A stretch of DNA of 18,734 bases from CAZVFH01 sp964626415 (GCA_964626415.1 CAZVFH010000014.1:1-18734), one strand, 5' to 3'. Shown: positions 1 to 5,326, counted from the stretch's first letter. Numbers and translations: made by a program. The notes: generated from the sequence alone by a model not told the origin.

Positions 1-257
1 GGCAGAACAAAAGTTCTGGAAAACGAGCCCCAATAACACTCTTGGACAAAGTGCTGTTCGTCTCCGGCAGTGTGTCCACTTTTTCGCTGGCCATGGATTG
101 AAATCACCTCGTCGGTGATTGAGACATCAACTTCATTTGGGGCGCTACCGGCGATTGGTGCCAAAAGATAGATATTTTCATTATCCTGATAAACATCTAT
201 TGCTAGTTGCCCCTCGGTTTCTTCATCGCCGACAATTTGTTCGTTTTCTTCTGCCAT
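1..257 (-). CDS. Hsp20/alpha-crystallin small heat shock protein (3' end cut by window edge)
   Basis: Read on the minus strand, the ATG at 257-255 opens a frame that stays open for 85 codons to the window edge. After an acidic N-terminus (MAEENEQIVGDEE) comes a segment typical of small heat shock proteins: LAIDVYQDNENIYLLAPIAG, then a stretch with VDVSITDEVISIHGQR, then ECYWGSFSRTFVL. These match the start of the alpha-crystallin beta-sandwich. Family members are ATP-independent holdases that bind unfolding proteins in the cytoplasm and assemble into oligomers. A strong ribosome site (AAGGAGGG) lies a few bases before the ATG and settles the start. The C-terminal half, including the IxI anchor, lies outside the window. 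The gene is divergent from comF and has its own consensus promoter. Confidence 0.88.
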   Translation of the reverse strand, partial: MAEENEQIVGDEETEGQLAIDVYQDNENIYLLAPIAGSAPNEVDVSITDEVISIHGQRKSGHTAGDEQHFVQECYWGSFSRTFVL

Positions 258-307
258 TTTCCCTCCTTGCGCAGAATTTATTTTTTGCGCTAATGATTTA
301 TAATCTA

Positions 308-336
308 ATTATAGAACTCTAAAAATTATTTGTCAA
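308..336 (-). promoter_or_regulatory. Consensus sigma70 promoter of hsp20
   Basis: On the minus strand TTGACA (331-336) and TATAAT (308-313) are separated by exactly 17 bp, a perfect match to the housekeeping consensus. Transcription would start near 301, giving a leader of about 44 nt. A 5-bp inverted repeat (GCGCA at 269-273, TGCGC at 286-290) lies just before the ribosome site. No CIRCE operator is visible. Confidence 0.85.
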
Positions 337-365
337 AAGTTTGGCAAATAAGTTGAAGTAAAAAC

Positions 366-440
366 TACCACTGATTTATTATCACAGATAATCACTGATG
401 ATTTCCTATCTGTGCCAATCAGTGACAATAGATCTGTGAG
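366..440. repeat. Intergenic repeat with inverted CACTGAT/ATCAGTG and CACAGATA/TATCTGTG boxes
   Basis: Within about 75 bp, CACTGAT occurs at 369-375 and 393-399 and its inverse ATCAGTG at 418-424. CACAGATA (383-390) pairs with TATCTGTG (407-414). The CACTGA/TCAGTG vocabulary resembles the ends of the GxxExxY-bearing element at 7637-8106 and its 95-bp derivative. This may be a diverged gene-less relative. That relationship is inference; only the internal symmetry is directly visible. Confidence 0.55.
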
Positions 441-450
441 AGTTTATACT
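422..450 (+). promoter_or_regulatory. Probable comF promoter (GTGACA-N17-TATACT)
   Basis: GTGACA (422-427, five of six to consensus) and TATACT (445-450, five of six) are 17 bp apart. The expected start site near 457 leaves a leader of only about 5 nt before the comF ATG at 462. No Shine-Dalgarno sequence is seen, so translation would be nearly leaderless. The -35 box lies at the end of the 366-440 repeat. Confidence 0.65.
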
Positions 451-461
451 TCCATAAAAAC

Positions 462-1154
462 ATGCAAAAAATCAAAACAATCTTTCATTTCTTTTTCGAT
501 CTAATTTTCCCTAAAAATTGCGTCGGTTGCGATGTTTTTGCTGATACTCTTTGTGCCAAATGCCGAGAAGAGATAAAAGTCATCGAAACATTCGTTTGTC
601 CGAAGTGTGGGAAGATTAACGACAGCGGAAAATATTGTTTGGAGTGTCGGAGTGATCTGGCGCTTTTTGGTTTGCTAATTTCTGCTGATTATCGCCACGG
701 ACCAACAAAGGAGATGATTCATCACTTTAAATATTCTGGCGCTACCGAGTTCGCGTCGGTTTTGGCGGATTTAATGATGGGTCGTGTTAGTCAACTGAAA
801 AATCATCAAAAAATGATTTTAGTTCCGGTGCCACTGTACTTTTGGCGCCAAAGAGATCGCGGCTACAACCAATCGGAAATTTTAGCTAGAATTGTTGGCA
901 AAAAATTGGGGCTAAAAATAATCAACCCGCTAAAACGCAAAAAAACCAAACCACAGGTTGGGCTTTCCGGTCGGGCAAGGCGGAAAAATCTTGAAGGCGC
1001 TTTTAAAATGCGAAAATTTGCCAATGTTTTAGACAAAACAATTATCTTGGTTGATGATGTTTCAACAACCGGCACAACCTTAGAAGAGTGCGCCAAGGTT
1101 TTGCATTCGGCTGGTGTCAAAAGAGTTTGGGGATTAGTTATTGCTCGCGGCTGA
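462..1154 (+). CDS. comF: ComF family phosphoribosyltransferase-like protein
   Basis: The 230-residue protein has the standard ComF layout. An N-terminal double zinc finger is formed by Cys20/23, Cys31/34, Cys46/49 and Cys59/62. It is followed by a type I phosphoribosyltransferase domain with a RDRGYNQSEILA segment and, near the C-terminus, the PRPP-binding loop ILVDDVSTTGTT. In competent bacteria ComFC helps take up or handle transforming single-stranded DNA; its enzymatic substrate is not established. ComF proteins are common in CPR genomes, consistent with scavenging DNA. The length is normal and no residue of the PRPP loop is missing. The gene stands alone, with its own promoter upstream and the tRNA-Ser promoter downstream. 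The stop is TGA, which argues against a recoded-TGA lineage. Confidence 0.92.
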   Translation: MQKIKTIFHFFFDLIFPKNCVGCDVFADTLCAKCREEIKVIETFVCPKCGKINDSGKYCLECRSDLALFGLLISADYRHGPTKEMIHHFKYSGATEFASVLADLMMGRVSQLKNHQKMILVPVPLYFWRQRDRGYNQSEILARIVGKKLGLKIINPLKRKKTKPQVGLSGRARRKNLEGAFKMRKFANVLDKTIILVDDVSTTGTTLEECAKVLHSAGVKRVWGLVIARG

Positions 1155-1348
1155 TGGCAGTCGTAAGTTGTAAGCTAGTAGGTCATAAGTAAAATTTTTA
1201 ATTGTGCCTAAAAGTTTCGAGCACAAATCTTAGTTCTTAATTTTCAAATTTGTCACTCTCACAAATATTATTATCAGATTTGAGTCGATCGACTCAAATC
1301 TGAATGAAGGATATTTATAAAATTTAAGGCGAACATAATCAATTGGAT
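1155..1348. other. comF to tRNA-Ser intergenic region
   Basis: No gene is seen. The stretch holds two weak hairpins (TTGTGC at 1202-1207 with GCACAA at 1221-1226; ATTTGT at 1248-1253 with ACAAAT at 1261-1266), neither followed by a good T-tract, and the 30-bp palindrome listed separately. One of the hairpins may end the comF transcript. Confidence 0.5.
1274..1303. repeat. Perfect 30-bp palindrome with no spacer
   Basis: The left half TCAGATTTGAGTCGA is followed directly by its exact reverse complement TCGACTCAAATCTGA. With no central spacer it is a poor RNA hairpin terminator and looks more like a dimer-protein operator or a cruciform-capable site. It lies about 46 bp upstream of the -35 box of the tRNA-Ser promoter. 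Confidence 0.85.
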
Positions 1349-1377
1349 TTGAAAAGCAACAGCAAAACTGCTAGAAT
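1349..1377 (+). promoter_or_regulatory. tRNA-Ser(GCU) promoter (TTGAAA-N17-TAGAAT, extended -10)
   Basis: TTGAAA (1349-1354) and TAGAAT (1372-1377) are 17 bp apart, with a TG one base before the -10. The expected start is near 1384, six bases before the tRNA 5' end. The same TGCTAGAAT block occurs upstream of gltX. Confidence 0.8.
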
Positions 1378-1389
1378 CAGGGAAGTTGG

Positions 1390-1479
1390 GGAGAGGTGGC
1401 TGAGTGGTCGAAAGCGACACACTGCTAACGTGTTAAGGGAGCAATCCCTTCGCGGGTTCGAATCCCGCCCTCTCCGCCA
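1390..1479 (+). tRNA. tRNA-Ser (anticodon GCU), CCA encoded
   Basis: The acceptor stem GGAGAGG (1390-1396) pairs with CCTCTCC (1469-1475), followed by discriminator G and an encoded CCA. The anticodon loop CTGCTAA gives GCU, decoding AGC/AGU. A long variable arm (AAGGGAGCAATCCCTT region) is typical of class II tRNA-Ser, and the T-arm has GGTTCGAATCC. The closing pair of the anticodon stem is A-C, as in some functional tRNAs. The N gap begins immediately after CCA. Confidence 0.95.
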
Positions 1480-1579
1480 NNNNNNNNNNNNNNNNNNNNN
1501 NNNNNNNNNNNNNNNNNNNNNNNNNNNNNNNNNNNNNNNNNNNNNNNNNNNNNNNNNNNNNNNNNNNNNNNNNNNNNNN
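1480..1579. other. Assembly gap (100 N)
   Basis: Exactly 100 ambiguous bases, a conventional scaffold-gap length, so the true distance is unknown. Any open frame running through it is artificial. Confidence 0.97.
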
Positions 1580-1582
1580 TTT

Positions 1583-1611
1583 TTGACAAAAGGTTTATCT
1601 TAAGTTAAACT
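1583..1611 (+). promoter_or_regulatory. Promoter of the toxin-antitoxin pair; likely leaderless mRNA
   Basis: TTGACA (1583-1588) and TAAACT (1606-1611) are 17 bp apart. Counting seven bases from the -10 places the start site at about 1618, the A of the antitoxin ATG. No Shine-Dalgarno sequence precedes that ATG, consistent with leaderless translation. Confidence 0.65.
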
Positions 1612-1617
1612 TTGAGT

Positions 1618-1836
1618 ATGGAAAACATTGTAGGAGTTAAAAAATTACGAGAAAATTTTGCCGAATATGCCGAGCAAGTAAAAAACGGTCGAAGTTTTTT
1701 GGTGATGAAAAAATCAACACCACTTTTTCGAATTATCCCGGCTGATGAAAACGAAGATGTCTGGGAAGAGATAATTGACTTCACCAAAATCAAAAAAGGC
1801 GGGGTCGAAATTGAGGAAATTTTGTCTCGACTTTAA
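1618..1836 (+). CDS. Type II antitoxin, Phd/YefM family
   Basis: The 72-residue protein begins MENIVGVKKLRENFAEYAEQ, the classic Phd/YefM N-terminal DNA-binding fold (a short strand and the 'LRENF..Y...V..G' helix pair), followed by FLVMKKSTPLFRIIP. Family members bind the operator of their own operon as dimers and neutralise the partner toxin through a disordered C-terminal tail, here roughly residues 45-72 with an acidic stretch. The ATG at 1618 is preferred over an in-frame TTG six bases upstream because the promoter geometry puts the transcript start at that ATG. The toxin gene begins 11 bases after the stop. Autoregulation is expected from the family but no clear operator palindrome is seen, and the gap may hide part of it. 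Confidence 0.85.
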   Translation: MENIVGVKKLRENFAEYAEQVKNGRSFLVMKKSTPLFRIIPADENEDVWEEIIDFTKIKKGGVEIEEILSRL

Positions 1837-1847
1837 AAAGAAGTCAA

Positions 1848-2090
1848 ATGGATAAAATTGAAAAAGCGCTAAGAAAGTTGACTGTTGCTGAACGTGCAAA
1901 GATTAAGAAAATTTTCAATCAATTGTTGTCTGGAGATTTTTCGGGGCTGAATATTAAGAAACTTAAAGATCGAGATGATATTTTTCGTGTTCGGTTTGCC
2001 AATTTGAGAATAATTTTCCAGCGCAAAAAGAACGGAAAGATTATGATTTTGCATCTCGTCAGAAGAAACGAGAGAACTTATAAATTTTAA
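1848..2090 (+). CDS. Type II toxin, RelE/ParE superfamily
   Basis: The 80-residue protein follows the RelE pattern. Helical N-terminal segments (KALRKLTVAERAKIKKIFNQ) lead to LNIKKLKDRDDIFRVRFANL, a central strand RIIFQRKK, and a final strand ILHLVRRNERTYKF that contains the Arg and Tyr positions used by ribosome-dependent mRNA interferases. RelE toxins cut mRNA in the ribosomal A site; ParE relatives poison gyrase. From sequence alone the RelE/YoeB/HigB-like side seems more likely because of the C-terminal R..R..YKF. A weak AAAGAAG precedes the ATG. Co-transcription with the upstream antitoxin is almost certain from the 11-base spacing. The stop lies only five bases before a tRNA-Ser remnant. 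Confidence 0.85.
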   Translation: MDKIEKALRKLTVAERAKIKKIFNQLLSGDFSGLNIKKLKDRDDIFRVRFANLRIIFQRKKNGKIMILHLVRRNERTYKF

Positions 2091-2095
2091 TTTTT

Positions 2096-2207
2096 GGAAG
2101 CGTGTCCGAGTGGTTGATCGCACCGGTCTTGCCACCGCCTTTGGCCACCGCATTTTGCGGGGCAGGCGGGGTCCCGCCCTGAGGCGGGAAAAACCAGTTG
2201 ATATTTT
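2096..2207 (+). pseudogene. tRNA-Ser remnant interrupted inside the anticodon
   Basis: Positions 2096-2131 form a good 5' half of a class II tRNA-Ser: acceptor strand GGAAGCG, D-arm TCCGAGTGGTTGA, anticodon-stem strand CCGGT and loop start CTTG. The expected AAA plus the 3' stem strand (ACCAG) appears only at 2190-2197, after a 58-nt palindrome-rich insert. The variable arm, T-arm and the acceptor complement CGCTTCC are absent. Functional tRNA is therefore unlikely. The CCGGT/ACCAG stem has one mismatch, and ACCAG matches the neighbouring tRNA-Ser(UGA), so a chimera from recombination between two serine tRNA genes is possible. Confidence 0.7.
2132..2189. repeat. Palindromic insert within the tRNA-Ser remnant
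   Basis: The 58-nt GC-rich insert contains a perfect 7-bp hairpin TCCCGCC-CTGA-GGCGGGA (2172-2189) and a smaller CCGCA/TGCGG hairpin (about 2149-2161). It sits between anticodon positions 35 and 36 of the broken tRNA. Confidence 0.75.
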
Positions 2208-2297
2208 GGAGAGATGTCCGAGTGGTTGATGGAGCTGGTCTTGAAAACCAGTGTTGCCGCAAGGCGACCGTGGGTTCGAATCCCACTCTCTCCGCCA
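2208..2297 (+). tRNA. tRNA-Ser (anticodon UGA), CCA encoded
   Basis: GGAGAGA (2208-2214) pairs with TCTCTCC (2287-2293), followed by discriminator G and CCA. The anticodon arm is CTGGT-CTTGAAA-ACCAG, giving UGA (decoding UCA/UCG/UCU). A long variable arm (GTTGCCGCAAGGCGAC region) and T-loop GGTTCGAATCC are intact. The antisense strand carries a long open frame of the 'ERVGFEPTVAL' type often misannotated over serine tRNAs. Confidence 0.96.
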
Positions 2298-2337
2298 TCC
2301 CACGTCGCCCCGATTATTATCGGGGCTATGCGGGATG
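2296..2337. repeat. Nested palindrome abutting the tRNA-Ser CCA end
   Basis: The inner hairpin GCCCCGAT-TATT-ATCGGGGC (2307-2326, 8 bp) is enclosed by CATCCCAC (2296-2303) and GCGGGATG (2330-2337), which pair with one mismatch. There is no T-tract. It may serve as an RNA processing end for the tRNA transcript or be another copy of a palindromic repeat class. Confidence 0.7.
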
Positions 2338-2391
2338 CCCCGCGAAGCTTTAGTGAAGTGGGACTGATTATTTTAATAAAAAGGAGGATAA

Positions 2392-2886
2392 ATGGCAGAT
2401 AAAAAAGAGACAATTTCGCCAACCGACAAACCGGTTTTCTTTTGGCAAACAACTGAATTTGAAAGCCATAAAAAACCGAAGGGCTGGCTGTTTTATGTGA
2501 TTCTTGCGGGGTTGCTTTTGACCGCCGGATTTCTCTGGTTTAAATATTGGCTGGCGGCCGGAGTCGTCGTCGCTGCAACTTTGGCTTTAATTTCCCAATC
2601 GCGAACGAGCGGCAAAAAGAAGAGTTATGCAATTTACGATCAGGGAATTACGATTGATGATCGAGTTTATGGTTTTGATCAACTGAAATCATTCTGGATA
2701 TTTGATTCTCAGGGCAGGGCGATTGTTCGCTTTGAACAACTATCTCGATTGGCGCTTCCAATTGAAATGCCAATTGATCTTGAGAATCCCGAGCAAGTTC
2801 GTCTGTTTCTCTCAAAACATCTTCCCGAAGCCGAAGATCGTGGCGAAGATGTGGCGGATAAGATAAATAGATGGATCAAATTTTGA
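2392..2886 (+). CDS. Two-pass membrane protein of unknown function
   Basis: The 164-residue protein has a polar N-terminus with FFWQTTEFESHKKPKGW, two closely spaced membrane helices (roughly residues 32-66, LFYVILAGLLLTAGFLWF and LAAGVVVAATLALIS), then a cytoplasmic-looking domain of about 95 residues with YAIYDQGITIDDRVYGFDQL and a helical C-terminus. The arrangement of two helices plus a strand-rich domain with 'I.I.D..Y.FDQLKSFWI' resembles the small PH-like membrane proteins common in CPR, but I assign no function. A strong AAGGAGG lies eight bases before the ATG. It follows the tRNA-Ser locus and is followed by repeat filler; no operon partner is evident. Confidence 0.75.
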   Translation: MADKKETISPTDKPVFFWQTTEFESHKKPKGWLFYVILAGLLLTAGFLWFKYWLAAGVVVAATLALISQSRTSGKKKSYAIYDQGITIDDRVYGFDQLKSFWIFDSQGRAIVRFEQLSRLALPIEMPIDLENPEQVRLFLSKHLPEAEDRGEDVADKINRWIKF

Positions 2887-3010
2887 CAGAGTCAAAATAA
2901 AATTCAAAATTCAAAATTTAAAGTTTAAAATTTTGGTAGGCACTTCGTGCCTGAACTATAATAGTCACTCCATAACTTTGCATTTTGATTTTTTAATTTT
3001 GCATTATTTT
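2887..3010. repeat. A-rich filler with CACTTCGTG hairpin
   Basis: The stretch consists of AAAATTCAAAAT-type filler, the hairpin AGGCAC-TTC-GTGCCT (2938-2952), and a reverse copy of the ATGCAAAAATC-type filler seen at 3201 and 16149. The hairpin belongs to a family also found at 5327, 14249 and 16883. No gene is seen. Confidence 0.7.
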
Positions 3011-3037
3011 CTGCCCGCGTAGCTCAGTGGATAGAAC

Positions 3038-3113
3038 GCCCCGATAGCTCAATGGATAGAGCATCAGATTGCGGATCTGAAGGTTGGCCGTTCGAATCGG
3101 CCTCGGGGTACCA
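3038..3113 (+). tRNA. tRNA-Arg (anticodon GCG), CCA encoded
   Basis: All arms are intact over 76 nt. The acceptor is GCCCCGA with TCGGGGT (one G-U), the D-arm is GCTC-AATGGATA-GAGC, the anticodon arm is TCAGA-TTGCGGA-TCTGA, the variable loop is AGGTT, and the T-arm is GGCCG-TTCGAAT-CGGCC. Discriminator A and CCA follow. The anticodon is GCG, not the usual bacterial ACG that TadA converts to ICG. G34 reads CGC and CGU; CGA, used often in this window, would need another tRNA. Confidence 0.93.
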
Positions 3114-3137
3114 CTTCCAAATCGGGGAGGTCGTAGG

Positions 3138-3161
3138 CCTGCCCTGAGCGAAGTCGAAGGG
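3138..3161. repeat. Palindromic-type insert at the T-stem/T-loop boundary of the outer tRNA
   Basis: The 24 nt contain CCCTGAGCGAAGTCGAAGGG, bounded by CCCT/AGGG. They separate GTAGG (T-stem) from TTCAAAT (T-loop) exactly at the structural boundary. Confidence 0.6.
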
Positions 3162-3184
3162 TTCAAATCCTCTCGGGCATACCA

Positions 3185-3298
3185 TAAACAATTTAAAAAT
3201 CAAAATGCAAAAATCAAAATTATTGAAGCGGATTTTCGGAATTAGAAAATTAATTTATTGAAAATTTATTGAAAATTGAAAATTAGAAATTGAAAATT
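3185..3298. repeat. A-rich filler upstream of the M16 peptidase gene
   Basis: Repeated AAAATT/GAAAATT units. The 22 bases at 3201-3222 are identical to 16149-16170. No gene and no clear Shine-Dalgarno sequence are seen. Confidence 0.65.
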
Positions 3299-4570
3299 AT
3301 GGTGATATCTCCTCATCTTCACAAAACCAAAAAAGGTTTGCAAATTGTGCTCGCGCCGGATAATTCAACCGAGGCGGTGGCGCTTTTAATTGTCACCCGC
3401 GCCGGCTCACGATTTGAGAGCGACGATCTTGCCGGAATGTCGCATTTTTTGGAACACATGTATTTTACCGGCACAACTCGTCGTCCGTCATCGAACGCTA
3501 TCGCCAAAGAAATTGATGCGCTTGGCGCAGAATTTAACGCTCATCCATCGGAAGAAACGGTTTCCTATCACATCAAATCGGCGTCGGAACATTTGGAGAA
3601 AACAATTGATATTTTTTCCGACATGTTGGTCAATTCCCGATTCGATTTAAAGGATATCAAAAAAGAGAAAAAAGTCGTCGTCGAAGAAGTCAAGCTCCAT
3701 CAAGATATGCCAACCTCGGAAGTTTTTGATCTTTTCTCCGAAGCGCTTTTTGCCGGCACTCCGCTTGGTAAAAGAGTCGGTGGAACAATCAAGACGGTTG
3801 GAAATTTCAATCGAGAAAAGTTGCTTGAAAACAAAAAATTGCTATATTCATCAAACCGAACCTACATTTGCGTTTCGGGAAATTTCGGCAAATTATCGCC
3901 AGGGGAAGTTGTTAAAATGGTTGAATCGAAGTTTGATTTTTCAACTTCGGATTTCAAAGATCAACAAAAACTAAAACTTTCAGCGAAAAAATTTCACCAT
4001 CAAACCAAAGACACAAACCAAACAAACTTTGTCATCGGCAATTTCGGCCCAAGTTATTCGGCAAAAGATCGCTTGGCGACAAGGCTTTTGACAATAATTC
4101 TCGGCGGGGCGATGAGTTCGCGGCTATTTCAGGAGATTCGCGAGAAGCGGGGGTTGGCTTATGACATTCGAACTTCGGGGCAATTTTTCTCCGACATTGG
4201 CGCAATTTACACTTCCGGCGGCGTTGCCAACAACAAAGTCGGCGAGACACTCCTCGAAGTTATAAATCAATATCAAAAAATCAAAAAAGATTTGAGCAGG
4301 GAAGAAGTCGAGGCGGCAAAGTCATTTATGATCGGACAAACAAAAATCGCTTTTGAGGATTCGCTAAATTTAGCCGAATTCTACTTAAATAATTTGATAT
4401 TTACTGGTAACATTAAAACCAAAGAAGAGGTTTTTGCCGAAGTCGAGTCGATCACTTTTGATCAAGTTTTATCGGCGGCGAAAAAATATCTTGACGAAAA
4501 TAATTTAACTTTGGCATTAGTTGGACCGGAAGCGGCGGAAAAACAAGTGAAAAGAATTATAAAAACCTAA
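3299..4570 (+). CDS. M16 family zinc peptidase (processing-peptidase-like)
   Basis: The 423-residue protein carries the inverted zinc motif HFLEH (His49, Glu52, His53) followed by Glu129 exactly 76 residues after the second His, as in active M16 enzymes. The C-terminal half has the second M16 domain with SSRLFQEIREKRGLAYDI. M16B enzymes form clam-shell dimers that degrade or trim peptides; bacterial ones often come as an active plus inactive pair. Here a single gene with a full active site is seen, so a homodimer is likely. There is no signal peptide, so it is cytoplasmic. The ATG at 3299 is preferred over an in-frame TTG nine bases upstream; neither has a ribosome site. A large inverted repeat overlaps the stop. 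Confidence 0.92.
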   Translation: MVISPHLHKTKKGLQIVLAPDNSTEAVALLIVTRAGSRFESDDLAGMSHFLEHMYFTGTTRRPSSNAIAKEIDALGAEFNAHPSEETVSYHIKSASEHLEKTIDIFSDMLVNSRFDLKDIKKEKKVVVEEVKLHQDMPTSEVFDLFSEALFAGTPLGKRVGGTIKTVGNFNREKLLENKKLLYSSNRTYICVSGNFGKLSPGEVVKMVESKFDFSTSDFKDQQKLKLSAKKFHHQTKDTNQTNFVIGNFGPSYSAKDRLATRLLTIILGGAMSSRLFQEIREKRGLAYDIRTSGQFFSDIGAIYTSGGVANNKVGETLLEVINQYQKIKKDLSREEVEAAKSFMIGQTKIAFEDSLNLAEFYLNNLIFTGNIKTKEEVFAEVESITFDQVLSAAKKYLDENNLTLALVGPEAAEKQVKRIIKT

Positions 4571-4650
4571 GAATAACGGATTTAGCCAAATGACTAATAA
4601 CAAATAGGTATCCATTAGTCATTTGTTATTTGGACCATTCGTTATTCTTA
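4568..4650. repeat. Long composite inverted repeat after the M16 gene
   Basis: TAAGAATAACG (4568-4578, including the M16 stop) pairs with CGTTATTCTTA (4640-4650). Inside, AAATGACTAAT (4588-4598) pairs with ATTAGTCATTT (4614-4624). It could fold the mRNA 3' end. No T-tract follows, so intrinsic termination is uncertain. Confidence 0.75.
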
Positions 4651-4682
4651 GATGGTAAAGAAATAAGAAAAGGAGTTTTGTA

Positions 4683-5291
4683 ATGCCAGAAAAGAAGTTT
4701 AAGCCAGAGCGAACGATGATTGCGATTAAGTCGGAATCAATTCAGCGCCATTTGATTGGCGAGTTTATTTCGAAATTTGAAAAACGCGGATTAAAAATGG
4801 TCGCTTGTAAATTAATTGCCCCCAACTCTGAATTTATCGGCAAACATTATGCCGATGACGAGGAGTGGTATCTTTCCTCCGGAACAAAAACTCGGGAAAA
4901 TTATGCCAGCAAGGGTGAAAAAAATCTCTTAGAGCCAATCGAGTATGGCAAATTAACGCGAGAAAAGTTGATGGACTCTCTGCGCGATCGGCCGATTTTG
5001 GCGATGATTTGGGAGGGTCCGCATGCCGTGGCGCTTGGCAGAAAAACTGCCGGCGCGACAAACCCGCTTTCTGCCGACATTGGCTCAATTCGCGGCGACT
5101 ACTCCTCCGACTCTTACGAAATGTCCGACGAAACCGGCAGAGCGATTCAGTCACTAGTCCATGCCTCCGGATCGGTAGAAGAAGCCGAGCGGGAAATTGC
5201 ACTTTGGTTTTCCCCGTCTGAAATTATTAATTACGATTTGGTTATGGAAGATGTTTTTTACACGAAGGAGTGGGGAAGAGTTAAGAGATAA
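4683..5291 (+). CDS. ndk: Nucleoside diphosphate kinase, enlarged form
   Basis: Ndk moves the gamma-phosphate between nucleoside triphosphates and diphosphates through a phosphohistidine. Visible motifs in order: ERTMIAIK (active-site Lys16), the LIGEFISKFEKRGLKMVACK helix, GPHAVALGRKTAGATNPLSA, the IRGDYS segment, and the catalytic histidine in SLVHASGSVEEAEREIALWF (His160). At 202 residues it is about 50-60 longer than ordinary Ndk (around 140-150); the extra residues lie mainly at 56-100, between the first helix-strand unit and the DRPILAMIWEGP strand. The usual NxxHGSDS box reads SLVHASGS, and the usual IKPD reads IKSE. The key His, Lys and Arg residues remain. A good AAAAGGAG site precedes the ATG. 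It groups with the nucleotide genes downstream. Confidence 0.9.
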   Translation: MPEKKFKPERTMIAIKSESIQRHLIGEFISKFEKRGLKMVACKLIAPNSEFIGKHYADDEEWYLSSGTKTRENYASKGEKNLLEPIEYGKLTREKLMDSLRDRPILAMIWEGPHAVALGRKTAGATNPLSADIGSIRGDYSSDSYEMSDETGRAIQSLVHASGSVEEAEREIALWFSPSEIINYDLVMEDVFYTKEWGRVKR

Positions 5292-5326
5292 TTTAAAATT
5301 TAAAAATCAAAATTTAAAATTGTTGT

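Larger units (their letters stand above)
3011..3184 (+). pseudogene. Degenerate tRNA split by a nested tRNA-Arg and a palindromic insert
   Basis: The outer strands TGCCCG (3012-3017) and CGGGCA (3174-3179, followed by TACCA) are complementary and look like the acceptor stem of one tRNA. Positions 3020-3037 give a D-arm (TAGCTCAGTGGATAGAAC). CCCCGAT (3039-3045) pairs perfectly with ATCGGGG (3121-3127) around the loop CTTCCAA (3114-3120), and AGGTC plus GTAGG (3128-3137) would be the variable loop and T-stem. TTCAAAT (3162-3168) is the T-loop. Between these lie a complete tRNA-Arg(GCG) and a 24-nt insert at 3138-3161. The T-stem has mismatches and the anticodon stem is two pairs too long, so loss of function is the simplest reading. 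Confidence 0.55.

Noticed and set aside
1343..1603. An 86-residue ORF across tRNA-Ser(GCU) and the gap
   Set aside because: It is made of tRNA sequence and unknown bases with no ribosome site.
2132..2189. A spliced intron in tRNA-Ser
   Set aside because: The 3' half of the tRNA, including the acceptor complement CGCTTCC, is not found downstream, so no mature tRNA could form.
2059..2452. Minus-strand ORFs over the serine tRNAs (GFEPTVAL and GESGIRTHGR types)
   Set aside because: These are well-known spurious translations of the antisense strand of tRNA-Ser genes.
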